Source of the DNA: Comamonadaceae bacterium PBBC1
GTDB taxonomy: Bacteria > Pseudomonadota > Gammaproteobacteria > Burkholderiales > Burkholderiaceae_C
Length of the DNA stretch: 64,000 nucleotides
Assembly (NCBI GenBank): GCA_002256145.1
Contig: NKIP01000008.1
Coordinates: forward strand, 1-64,000
Direction of reading: 5' to 3'
Positions within the stretch are counted from its first letter, which is position 1; each line of letters begins with the position of its first letter. Under the pieces are notes generated by a model. It did no database searches. It was given only the letters and a program-made list of their open reading frames with translations, and had not been told where the DNA came from. A program made the position numbers and the translations under genes. This document shows, in pieces, positions 1 through 8,775 of the stretch.

Positions 1-770
1 GCCACTTGGGCACGCCGCAAGGCGGGCCGCTCAGTCCGCTGCTGGCCAATGTGTTGCTCGACGAAGTGGACAAGGCGTTGGAGGCGAGGGGCTACAGCTT
101 CGCGCGCTACGCTGACGACTGCAACGTTTACGTGGGCAGCAGACGAGCTGGCGAGCGGGTGATGGCGTATCTCAGGAAACTCTACACGGGCCTGAAGCTT
201 CAGATCAACGAAGCCAAGAGCGCGGTGGCCAGCGCCTTCGGGCGCAAGTTTCTGGGTTACGAGTTGTGGATGGCCAAGGGCAAAGAAGTCAAATGTGCGG
301 TGGCCTACAAGGCACGGGACAACTTCAAGGCCCGCATCCGGCAACTCACGCGCCGCTCGGGTGGGCGCAGCATGGCGCAAGTGGTGGAAAAGCTGCGGCC
401 CTACGTGCTGGGCTGGGAGGCGTACTTCGGGATGTCGCAAACGCCCAGGATCTGGCGAGAGTTGGACGAGTGGCAGCGCCACCGGTTGAGGGCGATCCAA
501 CTCAAGCACTGGAAGAGGCCCCGGGGGATCTATCGGGAACTGAAGGCACTGGGAGCGAAGGAGAACGTGGCGCGGCAAGTGGTGGTGAACAGCCGTCGCT
601 GGTGGCGAAACAGTGACCGATTGCTCAAGACGGTGCTGACGATTGCGTACTTTGAAGGGTTGGGAGTGCCAAGGCTGACATGACCGCAAGCGCTCGAACC
701 GCCCGGTGCGGACCCGCATGCCGGGTGGTGTGGCAGGGGTGCCTCCTACCGGAGGCCCCCTATGCCGATG
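1..770 (+). mobile_element. 3' part of a group II intron
   Basis: The window opens inside a group II intron. Its maturase reading frame ends at 683. It is followed by folded RNA that resembles intron domains V and VI: a long hairpin around 696-731 with a GC-rich base and a TGCGG/CGCA tip, then a second hairpin around 735-765 (GGGG-TGCCTCC / GGAGG-CCCC). The 3' splice boundary is probably near 770, after which composition turns AT-rich. The 5' part of the intron, the insertion target and the upstream exon lie outside the window, so intron class and insertion site cannot be read. Confidence 0.75.
3..683 (+). CDS. ltrA: Group II intron reverse transcriptase/maturase (5'-truncated by window)
   Basis: This is the C-terminal part of a group II intron-encoded protein; the frame is already open at base 3, so the real start is upstream. 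The visible part begins in the reverse-transcriptase palm with a GTPQGGPLSP block. The catalytic YADD motif follows about 35 residues later. After that come the maturase (domain X) region and a C-terminal RW-rich stretch (SRRWWRNSD) typical of this family. Such proteins bind their own intron RNA, help it splice and drive retrohoming. No frameshift is visible in the 226 residues present, so the element may be intact. No HNH endonuclease motif is apparent after domain X. Confidence 0.88.
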   Translation, partial: HLGTPQGGPLSPLLANVLLDEVDKALEARGYSFARYADDCNVYVGSRRAGERVMAYLRKLYTGLKLQINEAKSAVASAFGRKFLGYELWMAKGKEVKCAVAYKARDNFKARIRQLTRRSGGRSMAQVVEKLRPYVLGWEAYFGMSQTPRIWRELDEWQRHRLRAIQLKHWKRPRGIYRELKALGAKENVARQVVVNSRRWWRNSDRLLKTVLTIAYFEGLGVPRLT

Positions 771-917
771 GCCTGATGAATAAAAAAATGGGGTGTGAAT
801 CGTTTTTTGGTCAAGTCATTGGATAATTTTGTGTATTTTTGAATCAAAAAATTGATGGTTGTTGTCTCGGACTGACGCGTCGCCTTCGACTGACTTTATT
901 GAATGGAATCCTGATTC
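684..917. other. Intron 3' RNA end and AT-rich spacer
   Basis: About 235 bases without a gene. The first 85 or so are the folded 3' end of the group II intron. From about 780 the sequence is clearly AT-richer than the rest of the window, with several A and T runs, and leads into the CPBP protease gene. No convincing -35/-10 pair with good spacing could be assigned. Confidence 0.5.
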
Positions 918-1781
918 ATGGCTCATCACCCTGTGACGCTGCGGGCTTCAGCCGCAGCTTTCTTTTCCTTAACCGACAGAGGGCTCAACGGTTGGTGGCG
1001 CTACAGCTTGGGTGTGACACTTGTCTTGGTGGTCGGAATGTTGGGCGGTGGCTTGGTGCATTGGATGGTCGCAAGCTTGCCCTTGGGAGATGCGCGTGAA
1101 TATTTGGCCGCCAACGCGAGCCTGATGATGATGTTGTTGGGTGTGTTGATGGTTCATGTGTTTTTGCACCGAAGACCTTTGCGTTCATTGGTCACCACCC
1201 GGGATGCGATTTCTTGGGGCAGGATGTTTCAAGGTGGTGCTGTGTGGGGTGCAATCATGGTTTCTGGGGTGTTGATTGAAAGTGCGCTTTACCCCGGGCG
1301 TTACGTTTGGAGTTTTGAGTTTCAAAGTTGGTTCTTTTTCTTGGTGCTGGCACTGCTGTTGACGCCGCTGCAGTGTGCAGCGGAGGAGTTGTTTTTCAGG
1401 GGGTATTTTTTGCAAGCCATGGGGCGCATCTTTCGCAAACCTGTTGTCCCGGCTGTGCTCAGTGGGTTATTATTTTCAATTCCACATTTGTTGAATCCTG
1501 AAGCGGTCGTGCATGGCATGGGCATCATGACAGTCACTTATTTCGTCATGGGTTTGTTGCTTGCACTTGTGGTTCTGCGAGACGCTGGTCTTGAGCTTTC
1601 CATAGGAATGCACACCGCCAATAACTTTTTTCTTGTGGTGTGTTGTGGCTACAAAGATTCGCCGCTGCCTGCATCGGCCATCTTCACGTCAGTGACCTAC
1701 GATCCATTCTTTTCTTTGGTGTCCATTGCGGTGGGGGGCTTGATTTTTTATGGGTGGTTCTTTCACCGTGCACGGCAGTAA
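918..1781 (+). CDS. CPBP family intramembrane glutamic endopeptidase
   Basis: A 287-residue polytopic membrane protein of the CPBP (CAAX protease and bacteriocin-processing, ABI) family. The family signature is present: EELFFR at residues 156-161 (EExxxR) and a second motif with His190 (FSIPH). These residues form the active site of the glutamic intramembrane proteases. Several hydrophobic segments flank them. Known relatives process prenylated proteins or bacteriocins; no substrate can be inferred here. The gene stands alone between the intron end and fadD, in a locally AT-richer stretch that may mark acquired DNA. The start at 918 has only a weak upstream Shine-Dalgarno (GGAATCC). Confidence 0.82.
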   Translation: MAHHPVTLRASAAAFFSLTDRGLNGWWRYSLGVTLVLVVGMLGGGLVHWMVASLPLGDAREYLAANASLMMMLLGVLMVHVFLHRRPLRSLVTTRDAISWGRMFQGGAVWGAIMVSGVLIESALYPGRYVWSFEFQSWFFFLVLALLLTPLQCAAEELFFRGYFLQAMGRIFRKPVVPAVLSGLLFSIPHLLNPEAVVHGMGIMTVTYFVMGLLLALVVLRDAGLELSIGMHTANNFFLVVCCGYKDSPLPASAIFTSVTYDPFFSLVSIAVGGLIFYGWFFHRARQ

Positions 1782-1886
1782 ATCAATTGGACGCTAATTC
1801 ATTTCGGTGTACTCGGGAAATCCAGTATTTTGCAGAGTCAGTTTGCCGTCAGTAGTGGGGTAGACTGAACCTCAGGAGAACACCAC

Positions 1887-3569
1887 ATGAACGCGAATCC
1901 GATTTGGCTCAAGAGTTACCCCGAAGGCGTCCCAGCCGACATTGATCCGACCCAATACACCTCCTTGGTCGGTTTGCTTGAAGAGAGTTTTGCCAAATAC
2001 GCCGACCGTTGCGCCTACAGTTTTATGGGCAAGGAAATGAGCTTTGCGCAGACCGATCAAGACAGTCTGGCCATGGGGGCGTACTTGCAGTCTTTGGGCC
2101 TGAGCAAAGGGGACCGTGTCGCCATCATGATGCCCAATGTGCCTCAGTATCCTGTGGCTGTGGCGGCCGTTTTGCGTGCGGGTTTTGTGGTGGTCAATGT
2201 GAACCCTTTGTACACCGCCCGAGAGTTGGAGCATCAGCTCAAGGACTCAGGTGCCAAAGCGATTGTGATCATTGAAAACTTTGCCGCAACGCTGGAAAAA
2301 TGCATCGCTCAAACGCCTGTGCAGCATGTGGTGTTGGCGGCCATGGGTGACCGTTTGGGCTTGCTCAAAGGCAGCTTGGTCAATTACGTGGTGCGCAATG
2401 TCAAAAAAATGGTGCCCGCGTTTCACTTGCCACAAGCCGTTCGTTTCAACGATGCCTTGAGCAAGGGGCGGCAGCAGGCTTTTCGCAAACCCGAATTGTC
2501 GGCCGACGACATTGCGGTGTTGCAGTACACCGGTGGCACCACGGGCGTGTCCAAAGGGGCGGTGCTGTTGCACCGCAACGTCTTGGCCAATGTGTTGCAG
2601 TCTGAAGCTTGGAACGAGCCCGTCATGAAGCGCATTCCCGCCGGTCAGCAACCCACTTCGGTGTGTGCTTTGCCGCTGTACCACATCTTCGCCTTCACGG
2701 TGAACATGATGCTGGGCCTGCGCATGGGTGGCAAAACCATCTTGATCCCCAACCCGCGTGACTTGCCAGCGGTCCTCAAAGAGTTGTCCAAACACACCTT
2801 CCACAGCTTTCCGGCGGTGAACACCTTGTTCAATGGACTGGCCAACCACCCGGACTTCGGCACGGTGGATTGGTCCAATTTGAAGGTGTCTTTGGGAGGG
2901 GGCACGGCCGTGACGCCCAACGTGGCCAAGCTCTGGTTGGAAAAAACAGGCTGCCCGATCTGTGAAGGTTATGGCTTGTCCGAAACCAGCCCATCGGCCA
3001 GTTGCAACCCGACCACCAGCACCGAATTCACAGGCACCATCGGTGTGCCCATCCCCGGCACCTGGATGAAGCTGCTCGACGACGATGGCAACGAAGTGAC
3101 CGCCCCCGGCACGCCTGGCGAGATCGCCATCAAGGGGCCGCAGGTCATGGCCGGTTACTGGCAGCGCCCTGACGAAACCGCCAAAGTCATGACGGCCGAT
3201 GGTTATTTCAAATCGGGTGATGTGGGCACGGTGGATGAGCGTGGCTACTTCAAAATCGTGGACCGCAAGAAAGACATGATTTTGGTCAGCGGCTTCAACG
3301 TCTACCCCAACGAGGTCGAAGAAGTGGCCTCGGCTTGCCCGGGCGTGCTCGAATGCGCGGCCATCGGTGTACCCGACGAAAAAACTGGCGAGACCGTGAA
3401 GCTGGTGGTGGTCAAGAAAGACCCGGCCTTGAACGAGGCGCAGATCATCGCTTATTGCCGCGAGAACATGACGGCTTACAAGCAGCCCCGCGTGATCGAA
3501 TTCCGCGACGAATTGCCCAAAACGCCAGTGGGTAAAATTTTGCGGCGCGAATTGCGCAGCAAGGTCTGA
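1887..3569 (+). CDS. fadD: Long-chain fatty acid--CoA ligase
   Basis: A 560-residue ANL-superfamily adenylating enzyme that activates free fatty acids to acyl-CoA, using ATP, at the cytoplasmic membrane. The AMP-binding P-loop YTGGTTGVSKG is at about residues 214-224, the EGYGLSETSP motif near 360, and the hinge and C-terminal part (DRKKDMILVSGFNVYP) near 458. A catalytic Lys sits in the terminal PKTPVGKILRREL. Length and motifs fit FadD of Burkholderiales (E. coli FadD is 561 residues). The start is supported by CAGGAGAA seven bases upstream. A duplicated terminator follows. A medium-chain or aromatic-acid preference cannot be excluded from sequence alone. Confidence 0.92.
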   Translation: MNANPIWLKSYPEGVPADIDPTQYTSLVGLLEESFAKYADRCAYSFMGKEMSFAQTDQDSLAMGAYLQSLGLSKGDRVAIMMPNVPQYPVAVAAVLRAGFVVVNVNPLYTARELEHQLKDSGAKAIVIIENFAATLEKCIAQTPVQHVVLAAMGDRLGLLKGSLVNYVVRNVKKMVPAFHLPQAVRFNDALSKGRQQAFRKPELSADDIAVLQYTGGTTGVSKGAVLLHRNVLANVLQSEAWNEPVMKRIPAGQQPTSVCALPLYHIFAFTVNMMLGLRMGGKTILIPNPRDLPAVLKELSKHTFHSFPAVNTLFNGLANHPDFGTVDWSNLKVSLGGGTAVTPNVAKLWLEKTGCPICEGYGLSETSPSASCNPTTSTEFTGTIGVPIPGTWMKLLDDDGNEVTAPGTPGEIAIKGPQVMAGYWQRPDETAKVMTADGYFKSGDVGTVDERGYFKIVDRKKDMILVSGFNVYPNEVEEVASACPGVLECAAIGVPDEKTGETVKLVVVKKDPALNEAQIIAYCRENMTAYKQPRVIEFRDELPKTPVGKILRRELRSKV

Positions 3570-3608
3570 TCGCGAAGCTGCTGGGCTGAAGCCCTGGGCA
3601 CAGACCTG

Positions 3609-3664
3609 CGGCCACCTGTTTTAAGGTGGCCGTTTTCTTTTTTAAGGTGGCCGTTTTCTTTTTT
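3609..3664 (+). terminator. Rho-independent terminator with duplicated 3' half
   Basis: The stem CGGCCACC (3609-3616) pairs with GGTGGCCG (3625-3632) across an 8-base loop. A T-rich tract (TTTTCTTTTTT) follows. The right arm plus T tract (21 bases, 3623-3643) is then repeated exactly at 3644-3664. It ends the fadD transcript just before the nucleosidase gene. Confidence 0.85.
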
Positions 3665-3687
3665 GAAACACAGAACAAGGATGATCC

Positions 3688-4449
3688 ATGGCAGTGATTG
3701 GCATCATGAGCGCCATGCACGAAGAACTGGCCGCCGTGCTGGCCGCCATGCCCTACGAGCAAGGTGTGCAGGTGGCCGGGCGAGACTTTTGGGTGGGCCA
3801 TTGGCAAGGCCACTCTGTGGTGGCGGTGCTCTCGCGCATCGGCAAGGTGGCCGCAGCCACCACAGCCACGGTGCTGCTGGAGCGATTTGGCGTCGACACC
3901 TTGGTTTTTACGGGTGTGGCGGGTGGGCTTGGCTCTGGGATTCGGGTGGGCGATGTGGTGGTGGCCGATGGCTTGGTGCAGCACGACATGGACGCTTCGC
4001 CGCTGTTTCCGCGCCATGAGGTGCCGCTGTATGGCCGTGCCCGTTTTGCGGCCGATGTCGACTTGGCTCTCCAAATGGCACAAGCGAGCGAGCAGGTGTT
4101 GGCCGACGCTGCCATGCACCTGGGCGCAGGCACCTTGACCGAGTTTCAATTGAATGCGCCTCGGGTGCATCGGGGCCTGATCCTCAGTGGTGACCGTTTT
4201 GTTTCGACTTCGGCCGAAAGCCACGCCTTGCGGCAGGCTTTGCCCGATGCCTTGGCGGTGGAGATGGAGGGCGCGGCGGTGGCGCAGGTGTGCCACGATT
4301 ACGGCGTGCCCTTTGCGGCGGTCCGCACCATCTCGGACCGGGCGGATGACACGGCGCACACCGATTTCCAGCGTTTCATCCGAGAGGTGGCCAGCCGTTA
4401 CAGCTTGGCGATTTTGTCCCAGTGGCTGACCGATCGGCAGCCCGTTTGA
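3688..4449 (+). CDS. mtnN: 5'-methylthioadenosine/S-adenosylhomocysteine nucleosidase
   Basis: A 253-residue member of the PNP/UDP phosphorylase fold that cleaves adenine from 5'-methylthioadenosine and S-adenosylhomocysteine. This serves methionine salvage and removes methyltransferase product inhibition. The N-terminal GIMSAMHEE carries the conserved catalytic-region Glu. MEGAAVAQV near residue 193 is the ribose-binding Met-Glu signature. SDRADD near 213 holds the catalytic Asp. The ATG at 3688 is chosen over one at 3681, which is in another frame; AAGG lies about 8 bases upstream. The protein is somewhat longer than E. coli MtnN (232 residues). It is convergent with corA, with seven bases between them. 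Confidence 0.9.
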   Translation: MAVIGIMSAMHEELAAVLAAMPYEQGVQVAGRDFWVGHWQGHSVVAVLSRIGKVAAATTATVLLERFGVDTLVFTGVAGGLGSGIRVGDVVVADGLVQHDMDASPLFPRHEVPLYGRARFAADVDLALQMAQASEQVLADAAMHLGAGTLTEFQLNAPRVHRGLILSGDRFVSTSAESHALRQALPDALAVEMEGAAVAQVCHDYGVPFAAVRTISDRADDTAHTDFQRFIREVASRYSLAILSQWLTDRQPV

Positions 4450-4456
4450 GCAGGCC

Positions 4457-5443
4457 TTATTTGAGCCAACCCCGGCGGCGGAAATACCACATGGGCACCA
4501 CGGCGCTGGCGGCCATCAGCGCCAGGGCGTAGGGGTAGCCCCATTTTTGCGACAGCTCGGGCATGTACTGGAAGTTCATGCCGTACAAGCTGGCGATCAA
4601 GGTGGGCGGCAGCAAGGCCACGCTGGCCACCGAGAAAATCTTGATGATCTTGTTCTGGTTGATGTTGATGAAGCCGACGGTGGCGTCCATCAAGAAGTTG
4701 ATCTTGTCGAACAAAAAGGCCGTGTGCGAGTCGAGCGAGTCGATGTCGCGCAGAATTTGGCGGGCTTCTTCGAATTGCTCGGCGTTGAGCATTTTGGAGC
4801 GCATCATGAAGCTCACGGCGCGGCGGGTGTCCATCACGTTGCGTCGGATGCGGCCGTTCAAGTCTTCCTGCCGTGCAATCGCGCCCAAGACCTCACCGGC
4901 CATGGCGTCTGTCACATCCCCTGAGAGAACTTTTTTGCCAGCGATTTCTAGCTTGTCGTAAATGCCTTCGAGTGTGTCAGCGGAGTACTCGGCATCGGCG
5001 TCGAACAGCTTGAGCAGCACTTCCTTGGCGTCTTCAATCAGGCCAGGTGCGCGGCGTGCACGCATGCGCAGCAGGCGAAACACCGGCACGTCTTCGTCGT
5101 GGATAGAAAACAGCACGCCTTGGCTTTTCAGGTCGGCGTTGTGCTGGTTCAGGATGAAGGCGCAGCGCACCGTGCGCGGCTCGTCTTCGTCGGCGATTAA
5201 AAAGTCAGATCGGATGTGCAGCTCGCCGTTGTCTTCTTCATAGAAACGGGCCGATTCCTCGATGTCCTCGTCCATCGCGTCTTCCGGGATGGACAGGCCG
5301 AAGTACTGCTTGATCCAGCGTTTTTCTTCGAGCGTGGGCGACTCCAGGTCGACCCAAATGGGCTGAAAGCGGGAGAGTTCTTCCAATGACTCGATCTCTT
5401 CCTGGAAGAGGCGGCCATTGGCGAGTGTGAAGATATTGAGCAT
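4457..5443 (-). CDS. corA: CorA family magnesium/cobalt transporter
   Basis: A 328-residue divalent-cation channel of the inner membrane. It has a large, acidic cytoplasmic N-terminal domain, a long helical region and two C-terminal membrane helices. The family's YGMNF selectivity motif is at residues 287-291, followed by the periplasmic loop (MPELSQKWGYP) and the last helix ending in RRRGWLK. CorA assembles as a pentamer and admits Mg2+ by passive, Mg2+-gated flow. Length and motif match the family; the exact ion preference (Mg2+, Co2+ or efflux) is not decided by sequence. The patatin-like gene lies upstream on the same strand. Confidence 0.93.
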   Translation of the reverse strand: MLNIFTLANGRLFQEEIESLEELSRFQPIWVDLESPTLEEKRWIKQYFGLSIPEDAMDEDIEESARFYEEDNGELHIRSDFLIADEDEPRTVRCAFILNQHNADLKSQGVLFSIHDEDVPVFRLLRMRARRAPGLIEDAKEVLLKLFDADAEYSADTLEGIYDKLEIAGKKVLSGDVTDAMAGEVLGAIARQEDLNGRIRRNVMDTRRAVSFMMRSKMLNAEQFEEARQILRDIDSLDSHTAFLFDKINFLMDATVGFININQNKIIKIFSVASVALLPPTLIASLYGMNFQYMPELSQKWGYPYALALMAASAVVPMWYFRRRGWLK

Positions 5444-5503
5444 GGCGAATCCGAAAAATGGCCAGGTGCCAAAAGTTCAAAGGGGCGGCGAAGGGGGTTC
5501 TGC

Positions 5504-5546
5504 AGCTTTCGAACGATGGGCAGGGTGCTCAGCGCGTTCGAAAGCT
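5504..5546. repeat. Inverted repeat upstream of corA
   Basis: A perfect 11-base inverted repeat, AGCTTTCGAAC (5504-5514) and GTTCGAAAGCT (5536-5546), separated by 21 bases. It lies in the 155-base gap between the patatin-like gene and corA, 61 bases ahead of the corA start. There is no T tract on either side, so an operator or mRNA leader hairpin is more likely than a terminator. Confidence 0.5.
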
Positions 5547-5598
5547 ACCGACTCGGGGTAGTTTCCACGGCAGTGTGTCTCCAGAATGAATCGGCGGA

Positions 5599-6879
5599 TT
5601 ATCGCACCGGATGATGGGGTGCTGGATTCAAAAAAGTCACGATTTCCTCCGCTCGGGCCGAGACGTCCGCCCGGCCCAAGGCCATGAGTGCACCCACAAA
5701 TTCCGGTTCAAACAGCAAGTAACTGGCCAATGCCGCTCCGCTGCCCTGAAGTGCCCCCAAGCCTTGCAGCACCCGAAGAATGGGTTTGGGCAGGGTGTGA
5801 GCAAACTTTTGGGCCAAGGCGTCCAGTGAGGCACTGGGTTGCAGGGTCAAAACATCGACCGCACGCAGGGGCAACTGTGCCCTTAAGGCGTCGGGTAAAA
5901 CGCGCAGCGTCTGGTTGATGTGGGTGATTTGCTCCACATCGGCTTCCAGGGTGTCATGGAACACACTCGCCATGGCATGCCCTGCGATGGTGCCCAGCGA
6001 CGGGCGGCCAGCACTTCGGGGTGCCATCTCTGGCCCTCCCTTTTGGGGCTGGCTCACACCGATGGCCAAAATCCGGTCAGCGCCCAGATGCACGGCCGCC
6101 GACAAAGGTGAAATCTGGCGCATGGAGCCATCCCCAAAAAATTCCATACCACCGTCCACCCACAGCGGGGTGGACGGAAAGATGAAAGGAATGGCGCTTG
6201 ATGCCATCAGGTGCTCGATGGTGATGGGCTGCTGCTCGGCCCGCCTTCCCGGACGACTCCACGGGATGGGTTGGCCATCGCGGGTTTGGCAAAAAGTCCA
6301 GTGCACCCCGCTGGAATAGCTCGAAGCTGTGACGGCCAAGGCTTGCAACACCCCTTTTTGCAAGGCTTGATCGATTCGCTCCAATGCAATCGCCCGGTGC
6401 AAGGTGTTCACCAAGGCCAGGCTGTCCATGGCGGCGGCATGTTCGCGTGCCGAACTGAGCAGGCCCAGCGCTGTTGCCCAGCGGCTGAGTTTGTCCAAAG
6501 GGGTCTGTGGCAAGTGGTAAACGTCGCTGGTTCGAATATGGGCCCAAAAATTTGCCAAATCGTTCAGGCCGGCCAGGCCATCCATGGCCTTGCTGGCCAG
6601 AAATGTGGCGTTCAAGGCCCCAGCCGATGTCCCCGCCAAGACCTGAAACGGAAACCGTTGAAGGCGGGCTTCTTGACGGTCCAGCAGTTGGCCTATCGCC
6701 TGCAGAGCACCTGCTTGGTAAGCCGTGCGTGCGCCACCCCCCATCAGCACCAGGCCATTGACATGGGCTGAAATCCGTGGGTCTGGACGTGTGGGTGCTC
6801 GATCGGAGTGCGACGAAGCTGAGTGGGCGGTCAGGTTGTCAATGGGCATGGCAACAGGGGTGAGTGAACAAGGCTGCAA
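5599..6879 (-). CDS. Patatin-like phospholipase family protein
   Basis: A 426-residue patatin-domain lipase/acyl hydrolase. The oxyanion-hole glycine stretch GGGART is at residues 47-52 and the nucleophile elbow GTSAG at 83-87 (Ser85). The catalytic Asp is in the DGG motif at about residue 242, giving the Ser-Asp dyad of the family. No signal peptide is evident, which suggests a cytosolic or membrane-associated enzyme; patatin-like proteins hydrolyse phospholipid or other acyl esters. Two in-frame starts exist (residues 1 and 11); the longer is reported but the shorter is possible. It is divergent from the MFS gene across 62 bases. Confidence 0.85.
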   Translation of the reverse strand: MQPCSLTPVAMPIDNLTAHSASSHSDRAPTRPDPRISAHVNGLVLMGGGARTAYQAGALQAIGQLLDRQEARLQRFPFQVLAGTSAGALNATFLASKAMDGLAGLNDLANFWAHIRTSDVYHLPQTPLDKLSRWATALGLLSSAREHAAAMDSLALVNTLHRAIALERIDQALQKGVLQALAVTASSYSSGVHWTFCQTRDGQPIPWSRPGRRAEQQPITIEHLMASSAIPFIFPSTPLWVDGGMEFFGDGSMRQISPLSAAVHLGADRILAIGVSQPQKGGPEMAPRSAGRPSLGTIAGHAMASVFHDTLEADVEQITHINQTLRVLPDALRAQLPLRAVDVLTLQPSASLDALAQKFAHTLPKPILRVLQGLGALQGSGAALASYLLFEPEFVGALMALGRADVSARAEEIVTFLNPAPHHPVR

Positions 6880-6941
6880 AAGGCTGTGAAGGCCAGGGGG
6901 AAGATGGGTGTTAGATTCGGAGGATTAACCGGCATTGTTTC

Positions 6942-8165
6942 ATGACCCCCCACCTGACCCCACGGCGCGAGCGCTGGTTGCTCTTGACGCTGGCTGGCAT
7001 CCAGTTCACCCACATTCTCGATTTCATGATCATGATGCCGATGGGGCCGCAGTTCACGGCCTTGTTTGGCATCAGCAATGCCCAATTTGGTTTGCTGGTT
7101 TCTGCCTACACCTTGTCGGCAGGCTTTTCTGGTCTGATGGCGTCGACCTACATTGACCGCTTCAGCCGCAAGCGCTTGATGTTGACCATGTACACCTTGT
7201 TTGGATTGGCCACACTGTCTTGCGGCCTGGCCCCCGACTACGTTTGGCTGATGGTGGCGCGTGTGGCTGCGGGTTTGTTTGGTGGGGTGTTGTCGGCGCT
7301 GTCACAGACCGTGGTGGCCGATGTGATTCCTTTTGAGCGCCGTGGGCGTGCCATGAGCGTGGTGATGACCTCATTTTCTGTGTCGACCGTGGCAGGTGTT
7401 CCTATGGGCCTGTTTCTGGCGACACACTTGAGTTGGCACGCCCCCTTTTTCGGGATTGCCTTCTTGGTGGGCTTGTTGGCGTTGGCGGCTTGGCAAAGCT
7501 TGCCCCGACTGGATGCCCACTTGCATCACCCAGAGCGCGTGAGTGTGTGGCGTGGCATCGGCCAGGTCCTGGCGCATCCCAATCACCTCAAGGCTTTTGG
7601 CGTGTCAGGCCTCATGATGTTTGCCGGTTTTACGGTCATCCCCTACATCACGATTTATCTGCAGTCCAATGCGGGCATGCAAAGCCACGAGGTGCCTTGG
7701 ATTTACCTGTGCGGTGGCACGGTCACCTTGCTCAGTGCCCGGTATTTCGGACGCCTGACAGATCGGGTGGGCAAGGTGAAAGTGTTTCAACGCTTGGCTT
7801 TGGCGGTGACGCTGCCCCTGATGGCCACAACCCTTTCCCAGGGTTTACCACTTTGGGGGTTGTTGACCATCTCCACGGGCTTGTTCGCCATGATGAGTGG
7901 TCGCATGATTCCGGGCATGGCCATGATCTCTTCGGCTGTTGAGCCACGCTTGCGCGGGACCTTCATGACCCTCAACTCAGCGGTTCAATCGGCCTCGATG
8001 GGCTTGGCAGCACTGGTGGGGGGGCTGATCATCGGCCGTGATGAACTGGGGCAGCTCACCGGGTATTGGATGGCAGGTTTGTTGGGTGTACTGGCCAGCT
8101 TGATGAGTGCCTGGCTGGCAGGGCACTTGCGCTTGCACGAGAGTCAAGCCAGAGCCATGGCGTGA
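6942..8165 (+). CDS. MFS transporter (AraJ/CynX-like drug or sugar efflux type)
   Basis: A 407-residue major facilitator superfamily protein with about twelve hydrophobic segments in two six-helix halves. Between helices 2 and 3 lies DRFSRKRLM, a variant of the MFS motif A (GxxxDRxGRR). A second such loop, GRLTDRVGKVK, opens the C-terminal half. The N-terminal half resembles the group that includes AraJ and other proton-driven exporters. The substrate cannot be inferred. It shares a 62-base divergent promoter region with the patatin-like gene. It is followed by a 261-base gap before hpf. Confidence 0.82.
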   Translation: MTPHLTPRRERWLLLTLAGIQFTHILDFMIMMPMGPQFTALFGISNAQFGLLVSAYTLSAGFSGLMASTYIDRFSRKRLMLTMYTLFGLATLSCGLAPDYVWLMVARVAAGLFGGVLSALSQTVVADVIPFERRGRAMSVVMTSFSVSTVAGVPMGLFLATHLSWHAPFFGIAFLVGLLALAAWQSLPRLDAHLHHPERVSVWRGIGQVLAHPNHLKAFGVSGLMMFAGFTVIPYITIYLQSNAGMQSHEVPWIYLCGGTVTLLSARYFGRLTDRVGKVKVFQRLALAVTLPLMATTLSQGLPLWGLLTISTGLFAMMSGRMIPGMAMISSAVEPRLRGTFMTLNSAVQSASMGLAALVGGLIIGRDELGQLTGYWMAGLLGVLASLMSAWLAGHLRLHESQARAMA

Positions 8166-8349
8166 GCTGTTGGTGCCCAGCAGTGGTCCCAGATGAGGCG
8201 CAGGACAAAGGGCTTGATGAAGAAACGAGCGTGTCGTTTCAAATAGAACGATAGCACCAAAAAGGGGTTTTGGGCGCATTGCCAGCGGCCGTTACAGGTT
8301 TAGTTTTCAGGCTGTTGCATTTCATTTCTGGGCGGCGCATAGTGAGGTC

Positions 8350-8371
8350 GAACCACCCGAAAAAGTGGTTC
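8350..8371. repeat. Short inverted repeat upstream of hpf
   Basis: GAACCAC (8350-8356) and GTGGTTC (8365-8371) form a 7-base stem over an 8-base loop in the leader of hpf. It is followed by CCC-N9-GGGG and a T run near 8393-8398, which together could act as a weak terminator or a leader structure. The rest of the 8166-8426 gap shows nothing else I can support. Confidence 0.35.
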
Positions 8372-8426
8372 TGAAGCCCTGCTTCAATGGGGTTTTTTCT
8401 ATCCTGAATCTATGGAGGCGACGACT

Positions 8427-8756
8427 ATGAATTTAACCATCAGCGGACACCATCTGGACGTGACCCCTGCGCTGCGTCAGTACGTCACAGGCAAACTCGA
8501 CCGCATCACCCGGCATTTCGATCAGGTGGTCGACGTCAAAGTGCTGCTCAGCATCGAGAATCAGAAAGAAAAGGAAAAGCGCCAACGTGCAGAGTGCAAT
8601 ATCCACGTTAAAGGCAGCGACTTGTTTGCAGAAAGTGCCCACGAAGATCTTTATGCAGCCGTTGATGAACTGGTGGACAAGTTGGACCGACAAGTGGTCA
8701 AGCACAAGGACCGCATCACGGAGCATCACCACAGCGCACCCAAGCGCATGATGTAA
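8427..8756 (+). CDS. hpf: Ribosome hibernation promoting factor (HPF/RaiA family)
   Basis: A 109-residue short-form HPF/YfiA protein that binds the 30S decoding centre and helps silence ribosomes in stationary phase or stress. It starts [15 protein letters not shown], the typical first beta strand, and continues with TGKLDRI and a C-terminal basic helix ([13 protein letters not shown]). The ATG at 8427 is chosen because GGAGG (8414-8418) lies eight bases before it. An in-frame ATG at 8412 overlaps that Shine-Dalgarno and would place it inside the gene. The order hpf-ptsN-hprK is usual in betaproteobacteria, although the commonly preceding rpoN is absent here. A strong terminator follows. Confidence 0.92.
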   Translation: MNLTISGHHLDVTPALRQYVTGKLDRITRHFDQVVDVKVLLSIENQKEKEKRQRAECNIHVKGSDLFAESAHEDLYAAVDELVDKLDRQVVKHKDRITEHHHSAPKRMM

Positions 8757-8775
8757 GCGAAGTTGGAGCCAACAG

